Shown piece by piece: positions 1 to 6,655 of a stretch of DNA of 10,304 nucleotides. Numbering within the stretch: the first letter of the stretch is position 1; each line of letters begins with the position of its first letter. The position numbers were made by a program, and so were the translations under genes. Source of the stretch: Rhodospirillaceae bacterium (lineage in GTDB: Bacteria; Pseudomonadota; Alphaproteobacteria; Micavibrionales; UBA2020); contig DQGU01000239.1 in assembly GCA_003524565.1 (NCBI GenBank), positions 855 through 11,158 on the forward strand. The letters are read 5' to 3'. The notes beneath the pieces were generated by a model, which made no database searches, was not told the origin of the DNA, and saw nothing but the letters and a program-made list of their open reading frames with translations.

Positions 1-1
1 C

Positions 2-517
2 CCGCTGCGACAAGTCATGGTGCGCCCGCTGCCGGAGCCTCTCTATGGCCATGGCATCGTCGGCAAGCCCAAGCCGCGCATGACCGTGACCGCGCATCCC
101 AACGGGCGCGACGGCTATGTCTGGTATTTGGGCGGCAACATCGCCGAAGAAGGTGCGAAGATGAACGAGGATGAAACCCTGCAATTCGCGCGCAAGGAAC
201 TCGAATCCGTCTTTCCGCATATCGACTGGTCGGACAAACAATGGGCGACATGGGCAGGCGACCGCGCGGAGCCTTACGACGAAGAGGGGCATTTGCCGCC
301 GGGGCCTTTCGTGCAGCAGCGCGGGCGGGTTATGGTGGCATGGCCGACTAAATTAACATTTGCGCCCGCGCTTGCGGACCGCATGATGGATAAATTGCGT
401 GAACGCAAAATCATGCCCGAATATAAAACAGAGCCGCCCGCAGATAAATTCGCGCCCGCCGAAGTGGGGCGCTATCCATGGGAAGACGCCGCGTGGCGCA
501 AACTGCGCGGGGCATGA
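2..517 (+). CDS. FAD-dependent oxidoreductase, C-terminal part (5' end outside window)
   Basis: The reading frame is open from the first in-frame codon at position 2, so this is the C-terminal 171 residues of a longer protein that starts before the window; the ATG at 17 is internal. The visible part reads like the substrate-side end of a DAO/glycerol-3-phosphate-dehydrogenase-type flavoprotein, with beta-strand-like YVWYLGGNIAEEG, an acidic helix ending in KELESVFPHIDW, then WATWAGDRAEP. The FAD-binding GxGxxG region would be upstream and cannot be seen, so the assignment rests on general resemblance only. It ends in TGA two bases before the first possible start of the aldo/keto reductase, suggesting co-transcription. 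Substrate unknown. Confidence 0.6.
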   Translation, partial: PLRQVMVRPLPEPLYGHGIVGKPKPRMTVTAHPNGRDGYVWYLGGNIAEEGAKMNEDETLQFARKELESVFPHIDWSDKQWATWAGDRAEPYDEEGHLPPGPFVQQRGRVMVAWPTKLTFAPALADRMMDKLRERKIMPEYKTEPPADKFAPAEVGRYPWEDAAWRKLRGA

Positions 518-545
518 TATGCAAGGCAGCAAAGGATTTTCAGAC

Positions 546-1391
546 ATGATGTTGCCGCAACGTCCTTTCGCGGGTACGGGAAAAAACGTCAGCGTGCTTG
601 GTCTTGGCACAGTCAAATTCGGACGCAACCGCGGCGTTAAATACCCGGGCGGGGATGGTTTTGCGCTGCCGACGGATAACGAGGTGTCTGACATCCTCGA
701 CCTTTCCCTCGACCTTGGTATTAATCTTCTGGATACAGCCCCCGCTTACGGCACGTCGGAAGAGCGCCTTGGCGCGCTGATGGGCGCGCGGCGGGAGAGG
801 TTCTTTCTCGTCTCCAAAACAGGTGAAGAATTTCATCCGGATACTGCGGCATCCGAATATATTTTTACGGCGGAGCATACGCGCATAAGCGTCGAGCGCA
901 GCCTTAAACGCCTGCGCACGGATTATCTGGATTGCGTGCTGGTACATGCAAACCGCGACGATGTGAAGGTCATACAGGAGACGCCCGTGCTGGAAACCCT
1001 CGCGCGGATGAAAGACGCGGGCAAGATACTCAGCTTCGGCGTTTCGACCTATAGCACCGAAGGCGGCAGCCTTGCCGTGCAGCTCAGCGATTGCGTGATG
1101 CTGGCCTATAACGTCGGCTATCTGGACGAAGTCGGTGTGCTGCCCGAAGCGCAAAAACTGGGCAAGGCGGTGCTGGTCAAAAAAGGCCTCGCCTCCGGCC
1201 ATATCGGCAACTATGCGCAAGGCAGCGCGGGCGCGGCGGAGCTGGTGGCGGATAATATCCGCTTCGTCCTCGACACGCCCGGGGTTACATCCATGGTCTT
1301 CGGCAGCCTGAATCAGGCCAATATCCGTGCAAATGTGGCGGCCGCCTGCGCGGCGGCGGCCGGCGCCCCCGCCGTGGATGGCGCTAAGTAA
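546..1391 (+). CDS. Aldo/keto reductase family oxidoreductase
   Basis: A 281-residue TIM-barrel NAD(P)H-dependent reductase. The four catalytic residues of the family are all visible: Asp63 and Tyr68 in NLLDTAPAYG, Lys91 in LVSKTGEE and His134 in CVLVHANRDD. The N-terminal VLGLGTVKFG strand and the later ILSFGVSTYS segment also match the family. Start choice: ATG 546 has AAAGGA at 531-536 with a 9-nt spacer; an in-frame ATG at 519 has no good ribosome-binding site but cannot be excluded. The gene lies 28 nt after the flavoprotein gene, so the two are probably one transcript. The C-terminus ends in an Ala-rich tail (AAACAAAAGAPA). Length fits the shorter AKR members. Substrate cannot be told from sequence; family call is secure. 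Confidence 0.92.
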   Translation: MMLPQRPFAGTGKNVSVLGLGTVKFGRNRGVKYPGGDGFALPTDNEVSDILDLSLDLGINLLDTAPAYGTSEERLGALMGARRERFFLVSKTGEEFHPDTAASEYIFTAEHTRISVERSLKRLRTDYLDCVLVHANRDDVKVIQETPVLETLARMKDAGKILSFGVSTYSTEGGSLAVQLSDCVMLAYNVGYLDEVGVLPEAQKLGKAVLVKKGLASGHIGNYAQGSAGAAELVADNIRFVLDTPGVTSMVFGSLNQANIRANVAAACAAAAGAPAVDGAK

Positions 1392-1537
1392 TTGATTTTA
1401 AATGCGTGATTTTCCACGCGCGCAGATGACAAGAGACTTCCCTTTTCGCGCCATGCTATATATGATGCCCTGCATCCGATGCAACGGCCAGACGCACCGC
1501 GCGCCCGCCTCGCGCATCCGGAACAAAGCCTTCATGC

Positions 1538-1631
1538 GGAGACGTGGCCGAGTGGCTGAAGGCGGCGGTTTGCTAAACCGTTATACGTTTGTAAAGATGT
1601 ATCGAGGGTTCGAATCCCTCCGTCTCCGCCA
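1538..1631 (+). tRNA. tRNA-Ser (anticodon GCU), CCA encoded
   Basis: The acceptor stem GGAGACG (1538-1544) pairs perfectly with CGTCTCC (1621-1627), followed by discriminator G1628 and an encoded CCA (1629-1631). The anticodon stem GCGGT/ACCGT (1565-1569/1577-1581, one G-U pair) encloses loop TTGCTAA with anticodon GCT at 1572-1574, which reads AGC/AGU serine codons. A long variable arm and the T-arm GAGGGTTCGAATCCCTC follow. The length of about 91 nt without CCA, the long variable arm and discriminator G are all characteristic of tRNA-Ser. A TATATA at 1457-1462 could be part of a promoter, but no convincing -35 is seen. No T-tract terminator follows closely. Confidence 0.98.
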
Positions 1632-1731
1632 CTTTCCCTATCATAGATGTTCTCGGTCCCCACAAAAGCCCACAGACACAAATCATCCTGCCGTAGGAAA
1701 GAGCGTTTATTTGCGCCTTTCTGCCCCTCCC

Positions 1732-1781
1732 CTGCACCGAATTTGCACAATTAAGCCTTAATTCCATCATCAAGCCTGCAC
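1732..1781 (+). promoter_or_regulatory. Candidate response-regulator binding repeats (YTGCAC, 11-bp period)
   Basis: CTGCAC (1732-1737), five bases, then TTGCAC (1743-1748) gives a hexamer-N5-hexamer direct repeat. A third CTGCAC lies at 1776-1781, exactly 33 bp (three turns) after TTGCAC. This is the architecture of OmpR/PhoB-family binding sites, which are tandem half-sites on one DNA face. It lies upstream of an operon that encodes such a regulator, so autoregulation is plausible. Short motifs can repeat by chance, so confidence is modest. Confidence 0.35.
1749..1763. promoter_or_regulatory. 15-bp perfect palindrome, possible operator
   Basis: AATTAAG (1749-1755) and CTTAATT (1757-1763) are exact inverted repeats around a single central C. 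The element lies between the TTGCAC at 1743-1748 (possible weak -35) and CATCAT at 1765-1770 (possible weak -10), so it would fill the promoter spacer, a usual place for a dimeric regulator. Both promoter hexamers are poor matches, so the promoter reading is tentative; the palindrome itself is certain. Confidence 0.35.
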
Positions 1782-1805
1782 AGCGTTTTTGTACCGTGAA
1801 GGTGT

Positions 1806-1882
1806 GAGGACTAAATGATGCAACGCTTATTTAAAACGCGCCGGTTTATGGGTGAAAAGATTCTTCTCAACGGGGGGGCGAC
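1806..1882 (+). other. Ribosome-binding site and possible frameshifted N-terminal codons of the membrane-protein gene
   Basis: GAGGA at 1806-1810 is followed by ATG at 1815 and ATG at 1818, the second with a good 7-nt spacer. The frame from 1818 begins MQRLFKTRRFMGEKILLN and then meets a run of seven G (1872-1878). The next gene continues in the -1 frame relative to this one. One extra G, or a -1 ribosomal slip on the G run, would join the two frames and give an extended N-terminus. Alternatively this is a leader peptide or simply unused. The 1632-1805 stretch holds no gene; it has a bulged hairpin (1697-1721) plus the repeats listed separately. Confidence 0.4.
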
Positions 1883-3370
1883 TTGGCTATTCGGAATATC
1901 TTTCAAAAGTTTGGGACGAAGCTTTTTCTATGCCTATTCATGGTCACGGCGGGAGACTGGCTGCTATACGGTCAGCCTATCGGGTGGGCGTTGGGGCTTT
2001 ATGGTGGCCTTGTCGCAGCGCTCCTGCTTCTGACGCAGAAAAATATTTTACAATCACGCGCATCAAAAGTAACGGCATTCATCGCCGCAAGCCTACTTGG
2101 CCGATTGATATATAGCCCGGATCTGCTCACGGCCGTCATGTATATCTTGGCCATTATAACGCTTTTGATTTTGAGCAAGCGTCAGCAATTGCTTGATGCC
2201 AAGCTGTGGAGTTACGATGTCGGCAGTTTTTCTTCGCGCCTGTTTACGCAGTGGTTTTTGGATAAATCCTGCATTCAAAAACTGTCAAAGGCGCGCGGAA
2301 TCAAGCTGAATAATATTGCACGATATGCCGTATTACCGCTACTGATGGCGCTGACGTTTATTTATCTTTTTACGCAGGCGAACCCCATACTGGCCAGCAT
2401 GCTTAAAAAAGTAGATCTTACTTTTATAGGCTCTCCCGGTAGATGGATATTTTGGGTATTAACAGGCTTTTCTGTATGGGCGCTTCTGCGCCCGAGATTT
2501 AAGCTTTCTACTGAGAAAAGCAGCGTTCAGTTTACACGAAAAATCGATTTCGATTTATGGCTGAATAAGAATGCAATCATTGCCTCTCTTGTTGTCTTCA
2601 ACATACTGTTTGCCATTCAGAACGCGATGGATGTTGCGTTTTTGTGGACAGGTGCCGCGCTCCCCGCTGGGATGACCTATGCTAAATATGTTCACGCCGG
2701 TGCCTATCCGCTGATTTTCACGACAATCATCGCTGCTATATATGTCCTTATTACCTTTGGTGACGGTAGCGCTAAGTATCAAAGCCCGGCGGCGAGAGTG
2801 GGCGTGTATCTGTGGATAGTGCAAAATATTTTTCTGGTGATCTCGGCCATGAGTCGCACCGTAAACTACATTGAATTCTATTCCCTGACCCAGCTGCGCA
2901 CAGCCGGTCTTATATGGATGGGGCTTATTGCGGCAGGTATCTTTTTGATGGTTTTGCGCATTTATTTGCGCAAAAGCAATACATGGTTGTTGAATGCGAA
3001 TACGCTCTTGCTATTCACTACCCTTTACATCTGCTGCTTTGTTAACTTTAACCGCATGATTGCAGATTTTAACGTCGCTCACGCGCGAGAGGTAGCGGAA
3101 GGCAGCACAGGCACTTACCTCGACCTGCAATACATGCGGGAACTAGGGCCCGAAGCCATTCCTGCGCTCGCGCGGTACCAAAGTAAAATGGCCACTCCCC
3201 AGCCTGTGCTTTCCGAGCTGCAAGCAAATCTCCGTGCAGATCTAGCAGAAAATTGGCGCGCGTGGACATGGCGTAAACAGTTGTTGCTGGAAGAAATTGT
3301 CTCATCCGATGCTACACCTATCGCTGAAGCCATCCCGCCAAGTGTTGACCCAAACTCCCGATACAAATAA
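1883..3370 (+). CDS. Polytopic inner-membrane protein, DUF4173/DUF4153-like
   Basis: A 495-residue protein with about ten hydrophobic helices from residue 11 onward (for example GWALGLYGGLVAALLLL, LLTAVMYILAIITLLIL, YPLIFTTIIAAIYVLITF). The midsection ALPAGMTYAKYVHAGAYPLI and the soluble tail, with NVAHAREV and LDLQYMRELGPEAIPAL, resemble the end of DUF4173/DUF4153 membrane proteins, whose function is not established. The start is uncertain: the only start codon in this frame after the stop at 1853 is TTG at 1883, preceded only by a G run. A better ribosome-binding site and ATG lie at 1806-1820 in another frame. The GDWLLYGQPIGW segment near the first helix fits the usual N-terminal region of the family, so the TTG start could be enough. 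The gene is followed by a response regulator after 22 nt and is probably in the same operon. A link to the two-component system, for example as sensor partner or target, is inference. Confidence 0.8.
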   Translation: MAIRNIFQKFGTKLFLCLFMVTAGDWLLYGQPIGWALGLYGGLVAALLLLTQKNILQSRASKVTAFIAASLLGRLIYSPDLLTAVMYILAIITLLILSKRQQLLDAKLWSYDVGSFSSRLFTQWFLDKSCIQKLSKARGIKLNNIARYAVLPLLMALTFIYLFTQANPILASMLKKVDLTFIGSPGRWIFWVLTGFSVWALLRPRFKLSTEKSSVQFTRKIDFDLWLNKNAIIASLVVFNILFAIQNAMDVAFLWTGAALPAGMTYAKYVHAGAYPLIFTTIIAAIYVLITFGDGSAKYQSPAARVGVYLWIVQNIFLVISAMSRTVNYIEFYSLTQLRTAGLIWMGLIAAGIFLMVLRIYLRKSNTWLLNANTLLLFTTLYICCFVNFNRMIADFNVAHAREVAEGSTGTYLDLQYMRELGPEAIPALARYQSKMATPQPVLSELQANLRADLAENWRAWTWRKQLLLEEIVSSDATPIAEAIPPSVDPNSRYK

Positions 3371-3392
3371 TATGATAAAAAAGGCGCGCAAA

Positions 3393-4082
3393 ATGACCCG
3401 GAAAATTCTTGTTGTAGACGATGACTCTCACATTCGTGAGGTGATCGTCTTTACTCTTGAGAAAGCGGGTATGCAAGCCATTCAGGCTGCGAATGGGCTC
3501 GAAGCGCTGCAATCTGCCGCAGATCACAATCCGGATTTGATTGTGCTAGATATTTCGATGCCCGAGATGGACGGGCTGGAAGCCTGCAAATCGCTTCGTA
3601 AGAAAAGCGAGACGCCTATTCTTTTCTTATCATCGCGGGACGAGGAGATTGACAAGATCGTCGGTCTGGAAATAGGCGGCGATGATTACATGACAAAGCC
3701 CTTCAGCCCCCGCGAACTTGTTGCGCGTATCAATGCCATTCTTAAAAGATCTGCGGCGCAATTCCCCCCTTCTGCAGAAACAAAAATGTCCCATGGGGCG
3801 GTGAAAATAGACAATGCCAGCTATACGGCAGCGGTTGGCGCGCATCAGATCCCCCTTACGGCGACCGAATTTATGCTACTGCTCGCGCTGTTCAAATACC
3901 CCAACAAAGTCTACACTCGCGATGAGCTGATGGATCAGGTTTATGGTGTTAATATCACGGTCAGCGACCGTACAATTGATAGCCATATCCGCAGAATTCG
4001 CAGCAAGTTCGCAGAAAAAAACATCCATGATGTCATCTCCACCAACCATGGCATCGGGTATAAGCTGGGTTCATGTCAGTAG
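3393..4082 (+). CDS. OmpR-family two-component response regulator
   Basis: A 229-residue regulator. The receiver domain (about 1-118) has the acidic pocket Asp9-Asp10-Asp11, the phospho-acceptor Asp53 in LIVLDISMPEMDG, and Lys102 in DDYMTKPFSPREL. The C-terminal winged-helix DNA-binding domain (about 130-227) shows LTATEFMLLLALF, YTRDELMDQVYG, SDRTIDSHIRRIRSKF and the closing STNHGIGYKL hairpin. Start choice: ATG 3393 has AAGG at 3381-3384 with an 8-nt spacer; the in-frame ATG 3372 would add seven basic residues without a good site. The 3' end overlaps the histidine kinase start by 10 nt, so the pair is translationally coupled and almost certainly cognate. It is a likely DNA-binding partner for the 11-bp repeats upstream of the operon (inference). 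Confidence 0.95.
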   Translation: MTRKILVVDDDSHIREVIVFTLEKAGMQAIQAANGLEALQSAADHNPDLIVLDISMPEMDGLEACKSLRKKSETPILFLSSRDEEIDKIVGLEIGGDDYMTKPFSPRELVARINAILKRSAAQFPPSAETKMSHGAVKIDNASYTAAVGAHQIPLTATEFMLLLALFKYPNKVYTRDELMDQVYGVNITVSDRTIDSHIRRIRSKFAEKNIHDVISTNHGIGYKLGSCQ

Positions 4083-5662
4083 TTACAAAAAAATCTTTCA
4101 CCTTTAGGCTGCATACGGTATTTGCCGCTATCCTGATTTTTGTCCTTCTGCTCCCGCTAAGCGGCGGGTATTTCTTCCGTATCTACGAAAACGAACTTGT
4201 TCGTCAGACCGAAGCCGAATTAATCGCGCAGGCAATTTTGATTTCGTCTTTTTATAAAGACGCCTTCGCAAAAGAAAGCAACACTTCAAAAAACTACGGC
4301 GCCCCTATAGCGCAGCAAACCGAACAAACGGACGCAAAATACAAGCCGTTTCCACCGCGTCTAGGCCTACGCGCCTCTGACATTTTACCGCCGCGCCCCG
4401 ATGGCACCGTCCCTTCCGCCCCTCTTACGCCTACAGAGCAATCGGTTGGAAAGCGCCTAACGCCCATTTTAGAAGAAGCCAAGCTGAGCACGCTGTCCAG
4501 CCTGCGCGTATTAAACCCGCAGGGAACAGTTGTGGCCGGCACGGGAGACATGGGGTTATCCCTGGCGCAGCCCGAAGAAGTCGCGCGTGCCCTGACAGGC
4601 AAGTACACAAGCGTTCTGCGCCAGCGTATATCCGATGAGCCCCGCCCACCGGTCGCGTCAATGAGCAGGGGCGCGAATGTACGCGTGTTTGTCGCTTTTC
4701 CAATCGTACAAAATAATAGCGTTATCGGCGTCACATATCTTTCAAGGTCTCCGCGCAATATCCTGAAGGCGCTATACGAGGAAAAAGAGAGTGTTCTTCT
4801 TGCGGGCATATTTATTCTTGTCGTGACAGGCGTCATCGCGTGGCTGCTCAGCTATACAATTGGAAGGCCGTTGCGGGCGCTTAATCTACATGCGCTACAA
4901 CTAGCGTCCGGCGATAAAAGTAAAGAAAAACTGCCCGAGCCGCCTATTGCAGAACTCGCTGTTCTTGTCCAAAGCTTTGAAAAAATGTCACTGACGATCG
5001 AGGCGCGCGCGGCGTATATCCGGAGCTTTGCCATGCATCTGGCGCATGAGTTTAAAACGCCGCTTACAGCCATTCAGGGCGCCATTGAACTGATGATTGA
5101 CCACCCCGACGATATGAACCAAGAACAACGCCTGCGCTTTATGGGGAATATTTTAAAAGATTCAGAGCGCCTGAAGAAGCTGGTCACCCGATTGCTTGAG
5201 CTGGCAAAGGCCGACGTCATGCAGGCCGGTCATGAAACTACCGATGTCTTGGAGGTTTTGAATGCCGTAAATAAAAAATACACGCCGAGGGTCACGACGA
5301 CAATTCATGTAGAGCGAGTCTTTTCAAACATCGGCGCCGATATATTAGAATCCATCATGATTAATCTGATTGATAACAGTTTTCAGCATGGCGCTACAGG
5401 CGTACACATCTCGTTATCTGCCGTCGGCAATATGATCGAGCTGGACTTTGTCGATGACGGGGCGGGTATCTCGGCCGGGAACATGCCCAAGCTGTTCACT
5501 CCCTTCTTTACCACGCGCCGCGACAGCGGCGGCACAGGCCTGGGGCTGGTCATCAGCCAATCTCTTTTGACGGCGCACGGGGGGGGTATCGCTGCAATCC
5601 CCTATAATTCCGGCGCGCGCTTTAAAATTACCATACAAAGCCTTCCCGCAACCTCCGCTTAA
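4073..5662 (+). CDS. Membrane-bound sensor histidine kinase
   Basis: A 529-residue kinase of the classical HAMP-HisKA-HATPase type. TM1 spans about residues 13-35. A roughly 205-residue periplasmic domain follows, with a proline-rich section around residues 85-125. TM2 covers about 241-262, then a HAMP linker beginning GRPLRALN. The dimerisation/phosphorylation helix carries His325 in LAHEFKTPLTAIQGA. The ATPase domain has the N box NLIDNSFQHG (Asn435), G1 DDGAGIS, F box LFTPFFTT and G2 GGTGLGLVIS, so it looks catalytically intact. The layout resembles CreC-type kinases, but the periplasmic domain is not one I recognise, so the signal is unknown. It overlaps the regulator gene and ends the operon; hairpins and a terminator follow. 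Confidence 0.95.
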   Translation: MSVVTKKSFTFRLHTVFAAILIFVLLLPLSGGYFFRIYENELVRQTEAELIAQAILISSFYKDAFAKESNTSKNYGAPIAQQTEQTDAKYKPFPPRLGLRASDILPPRPDGTVPSAPLTPTEQSVGKRLTPILEEAKLSTLSSLRVLNPQGTVVAGTGDMGLSLAQPEEVARALTGKYTSVLRQRISDEPRPPVASMSRGANVRVFVAFPIVQNNSVIGVTYLSRSPRNILKALYEEKESVLLAGIFILVVTGVIAWLLSYTIGRPLRALNLHALQLASGDKSKEKLPEPPIAELAVLVQSFEKMSLTIEARAAYIRSFAMHLAHEFKTPLTAIQGAIELMIDHPDDMNQEQRLRFMGNILKDSERLKKLVTRLLELAKADVMQAGHETTDVLEVLNAVNKKYTPRVTTTIHVERVFSNIGADILESIMINLIDNSFQHGATGVHISLSAVGNMIELDFVDDGAGISAGNMPKLFTPFFTTRRDSGGTGLGLVISQSLLTAHGGGIAAIPYNSGARFKITIQSLPATSA

Positions 5663-5692
5663 CAGAAGCATACAACCCGGCGATTCTTTTCC

Positions 5693-5729
5693 CCCTTAAC
5701 AAAGGGATGCTTTAGCCCCTATACAGGGG
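5693..5729 (+). other. Two adjacent small hairpins after the kinase gene
   Basis: CCCTT(5693-5697)-AACA-AAGGG(5702-5706) and CCCCT(5716-5720)-ATAC-AGGGG(5725-5729) are two perfect 5-bp stems with 4-nt loops, 9 nt apart. Neither is followed by a T tract, so they are not standard terminators. They may protect the 3' end of the operon transcript or belong to a small RNA ending at the terminator at 5791-5813. Confidence 0.4.
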
Positions 5730-5790
5730 ATTATACATAGGGCGTTTTGGCGATAGACGGGCTCCTTCACCATTTACTTTCTACTTTCTG

Positions 5791-5813
5791 ACCCGTCTTC
5801 GTGCGGGTTTTTT
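5791..5813 (+). terminator. Intrinsic terminator downstream of the two-component operon
   Basis: ACCCG (5791-5795) pairs with CGGGT (5804-5808) across an 8-nt loop, and the stem runs directly into six T. The stem is short but GC-rich, a usual Rho-independent form. Upstream AGACGGG (5755-5761) is perfectly complementary to CCCGTCT (5792-5798), so an alternative fold could disrupt this terminator. Confidence 0.65.
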
Positions 5814-5837
5814 GATGTTTTTCAACCATCAGGCCGT

Positions 5838-5870
5838 CTTCAGCTTGGCTTCAGCTTCGCGGGTGATAAT
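5838..5870 (+). promoter_or_regulatory. Promoter of the hemolysin-family operon with 11-bp direct-repeat activator box
   Basis: CTTCAGCTT occurs twice, at 5838-5846 and 5849-5857, an exact 9-bp direct repeat with an 11-bp period, i.e. CTTCAG-N5-CTTCAG. GATAAT at 5865-5870 matches five of six -10 positions. No good -35 hexamer lies 16-18 bp upstream; the repeat covers that place instead, as expected for an activator-dependent promoter. Half-sites of this size and spacing are typical of PmrA/OmpR-family regulators, and such a regulator begins at the end of this gene cluster. Transcription would start near 5877; a perfect hairpin GCGGA-ATCA-TCCGC (5881-5894) lies in the leader. Confidence 0.55.
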
Positions 5871-5920
5871 CGACATAGATGCGGAATCATCCGCTGTCGT
5901 CCGCCCGAGGAGCTGCTGCC

Positions 5921-6655
5921 ATGTATGCCATCGAATTCAGCCCCGTCTGCGATAGTCATGCCCGGCTTTTGCTGGATGGGCGGGCGATGCGGCGGTTTAC
6001 GCCCTTGCAGCCGTCGGTTATCGATATTTCCGCCCGCTTCGCGCCGGAGCGGGCGCGGGTCGAGGATTTTATCCGCGGCATTTACCACAAAAGCTATGGC
6101 GCGGATATTGCCGTGCGCTACCCGACGTTGATGAGCGTGCGCAATGCGGAGGGCGAGGTGCTCGCCGCTGCCGGTTTTCGCATGGCGCGCGAAGAGCCGT
6201 TGTTTCTGGAACAATATACCCGCGCGCCGATAGAAACGGTCATGGGGCGCAGCCTGCGCGTGGATATCCCGCGCGATGAAATTGCGGAAATCGGCAATCT
6301 GGCCTCAAGCGGCAAGGGGGCGTCTGTTTTTCTGTTCGCGGCGATTGCCTGCTACCTGCTGGCGCATGGCGCACGCTATGCCGCCGTCACGGGTACCGAC
6401 CAGTTGCACCGCCGCTTTGAAATGATGGGGCTTCAGCCCAGTGTTCTTTGCGATGCGCAGCGCAGTCTTCTTGATAGCGAACAAAAAAGCTGGGGCACCT
6501 ATTACGATACGCAGCCGCGCGTACTTGCGGGCTCGCTCGAATCCAGCATGTGCCAGCTCAACAGGCTTTTGGGTGCGACGTATCAAGAAAACGGCGTGAC
6601 GCTTTTCCCGCGCGTGCATAAAAAATCTTTCAAAGGTTTCTTTTCATGCGGTTGA
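5921..6655 (+). CDS. Thermostable hemolysin family protein (GNAT-like acyltransferase fold)
   Basis: A 244-residue protein matching the thermostable hemolysin (delta-VPH) family pattern: VEDFIRGIYHKSYGA, the YPTLMSVRNAEGEVLAAAGFR strand-turn-strand, LFLEQY (about 94-99), the hallmark EIGNLA (123-128), a small-residue helix, then AVTGTDQLHRRFEMMGLQP and SWGTYYDTQPRVLAG. The fold is related to GNAT N-acyltransferases and autoinducer synthases, so an acyl-transfer role is more likely in this setting than lysis of cells; that is inference. No signal peptide is seen, so it is probably cytoplasmic. Start choice: ATG 5921 has GAGGAG at 5907-5912 with an 8-nt spacer. The in-frame ATG 5879 lies about at the predicted transcription start and would add 14 unlike residues. 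Its last 10 nt overlap the ligase gene. Confidence 0.88.
   Translation: MYAIEFSPVCDSHARLLLDGRAMRRFTPLQPSVIDISARFAPERARVEDFIRGIYHKSYGADIAVRYPTLMSVRNAEGEVLAAAGFRMAREEPLFLEQYTRAPIETVMGRSLRVDIPRDEIAEIGNLASSGKGASVFLFAAIACYLLAHGARYAAVTGTDQLHRRFEMMGLQPSVLCDAQRSLLDSEQKSWGTYYDTQPRVLAGSLESSMCQLNRLLGATYQENGVTLFPRVHKKSFKGFFSCG

Noticed and set aside
540..1220. Minus-strand frame of 226 codons opposite the aldo/keto reductase
   Set aside because: The + strand has all four catalytic residues of the family; the minus frame is a shadow.
1404..1419. Hairpin GCGTG-ATTTTC-CACGC after the aldo/keto reductase
   Set aside because: The stem is only 5 bp and no T tract follows, so it is not supported as a terminator.
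1697..1721. Bulged hairpin after the tRNA (GAAAG-a-GCG with CGC-CTTTC)
   Set aside because: It has a bulged A and is followed by a C-rich, not T-rich, stretch; a terminator role is not supported.
1402..1761. Plus-strand frame of 119 codons across the tRNA
   Set aside because: It runs through the tRNA and has no ribosome-binding site or protein-like composition.
1532..1773. Minus-strand reading frames with GGDGGIRTLDT and ETEGFEPSIHLYKR
   Set aside because: They are antisense to the tRNA-Ser gene; such peptides are a familiar false gene call produced by the reverse strand of tRNA-Ser.
5879..5920. Upstream ATG start for the hemolysin-family gene
   Set aside because: It has no ribosome-binding site and coincides with the predicted transcription start; ATG 5921 has GAGGAG at ideal spacing.
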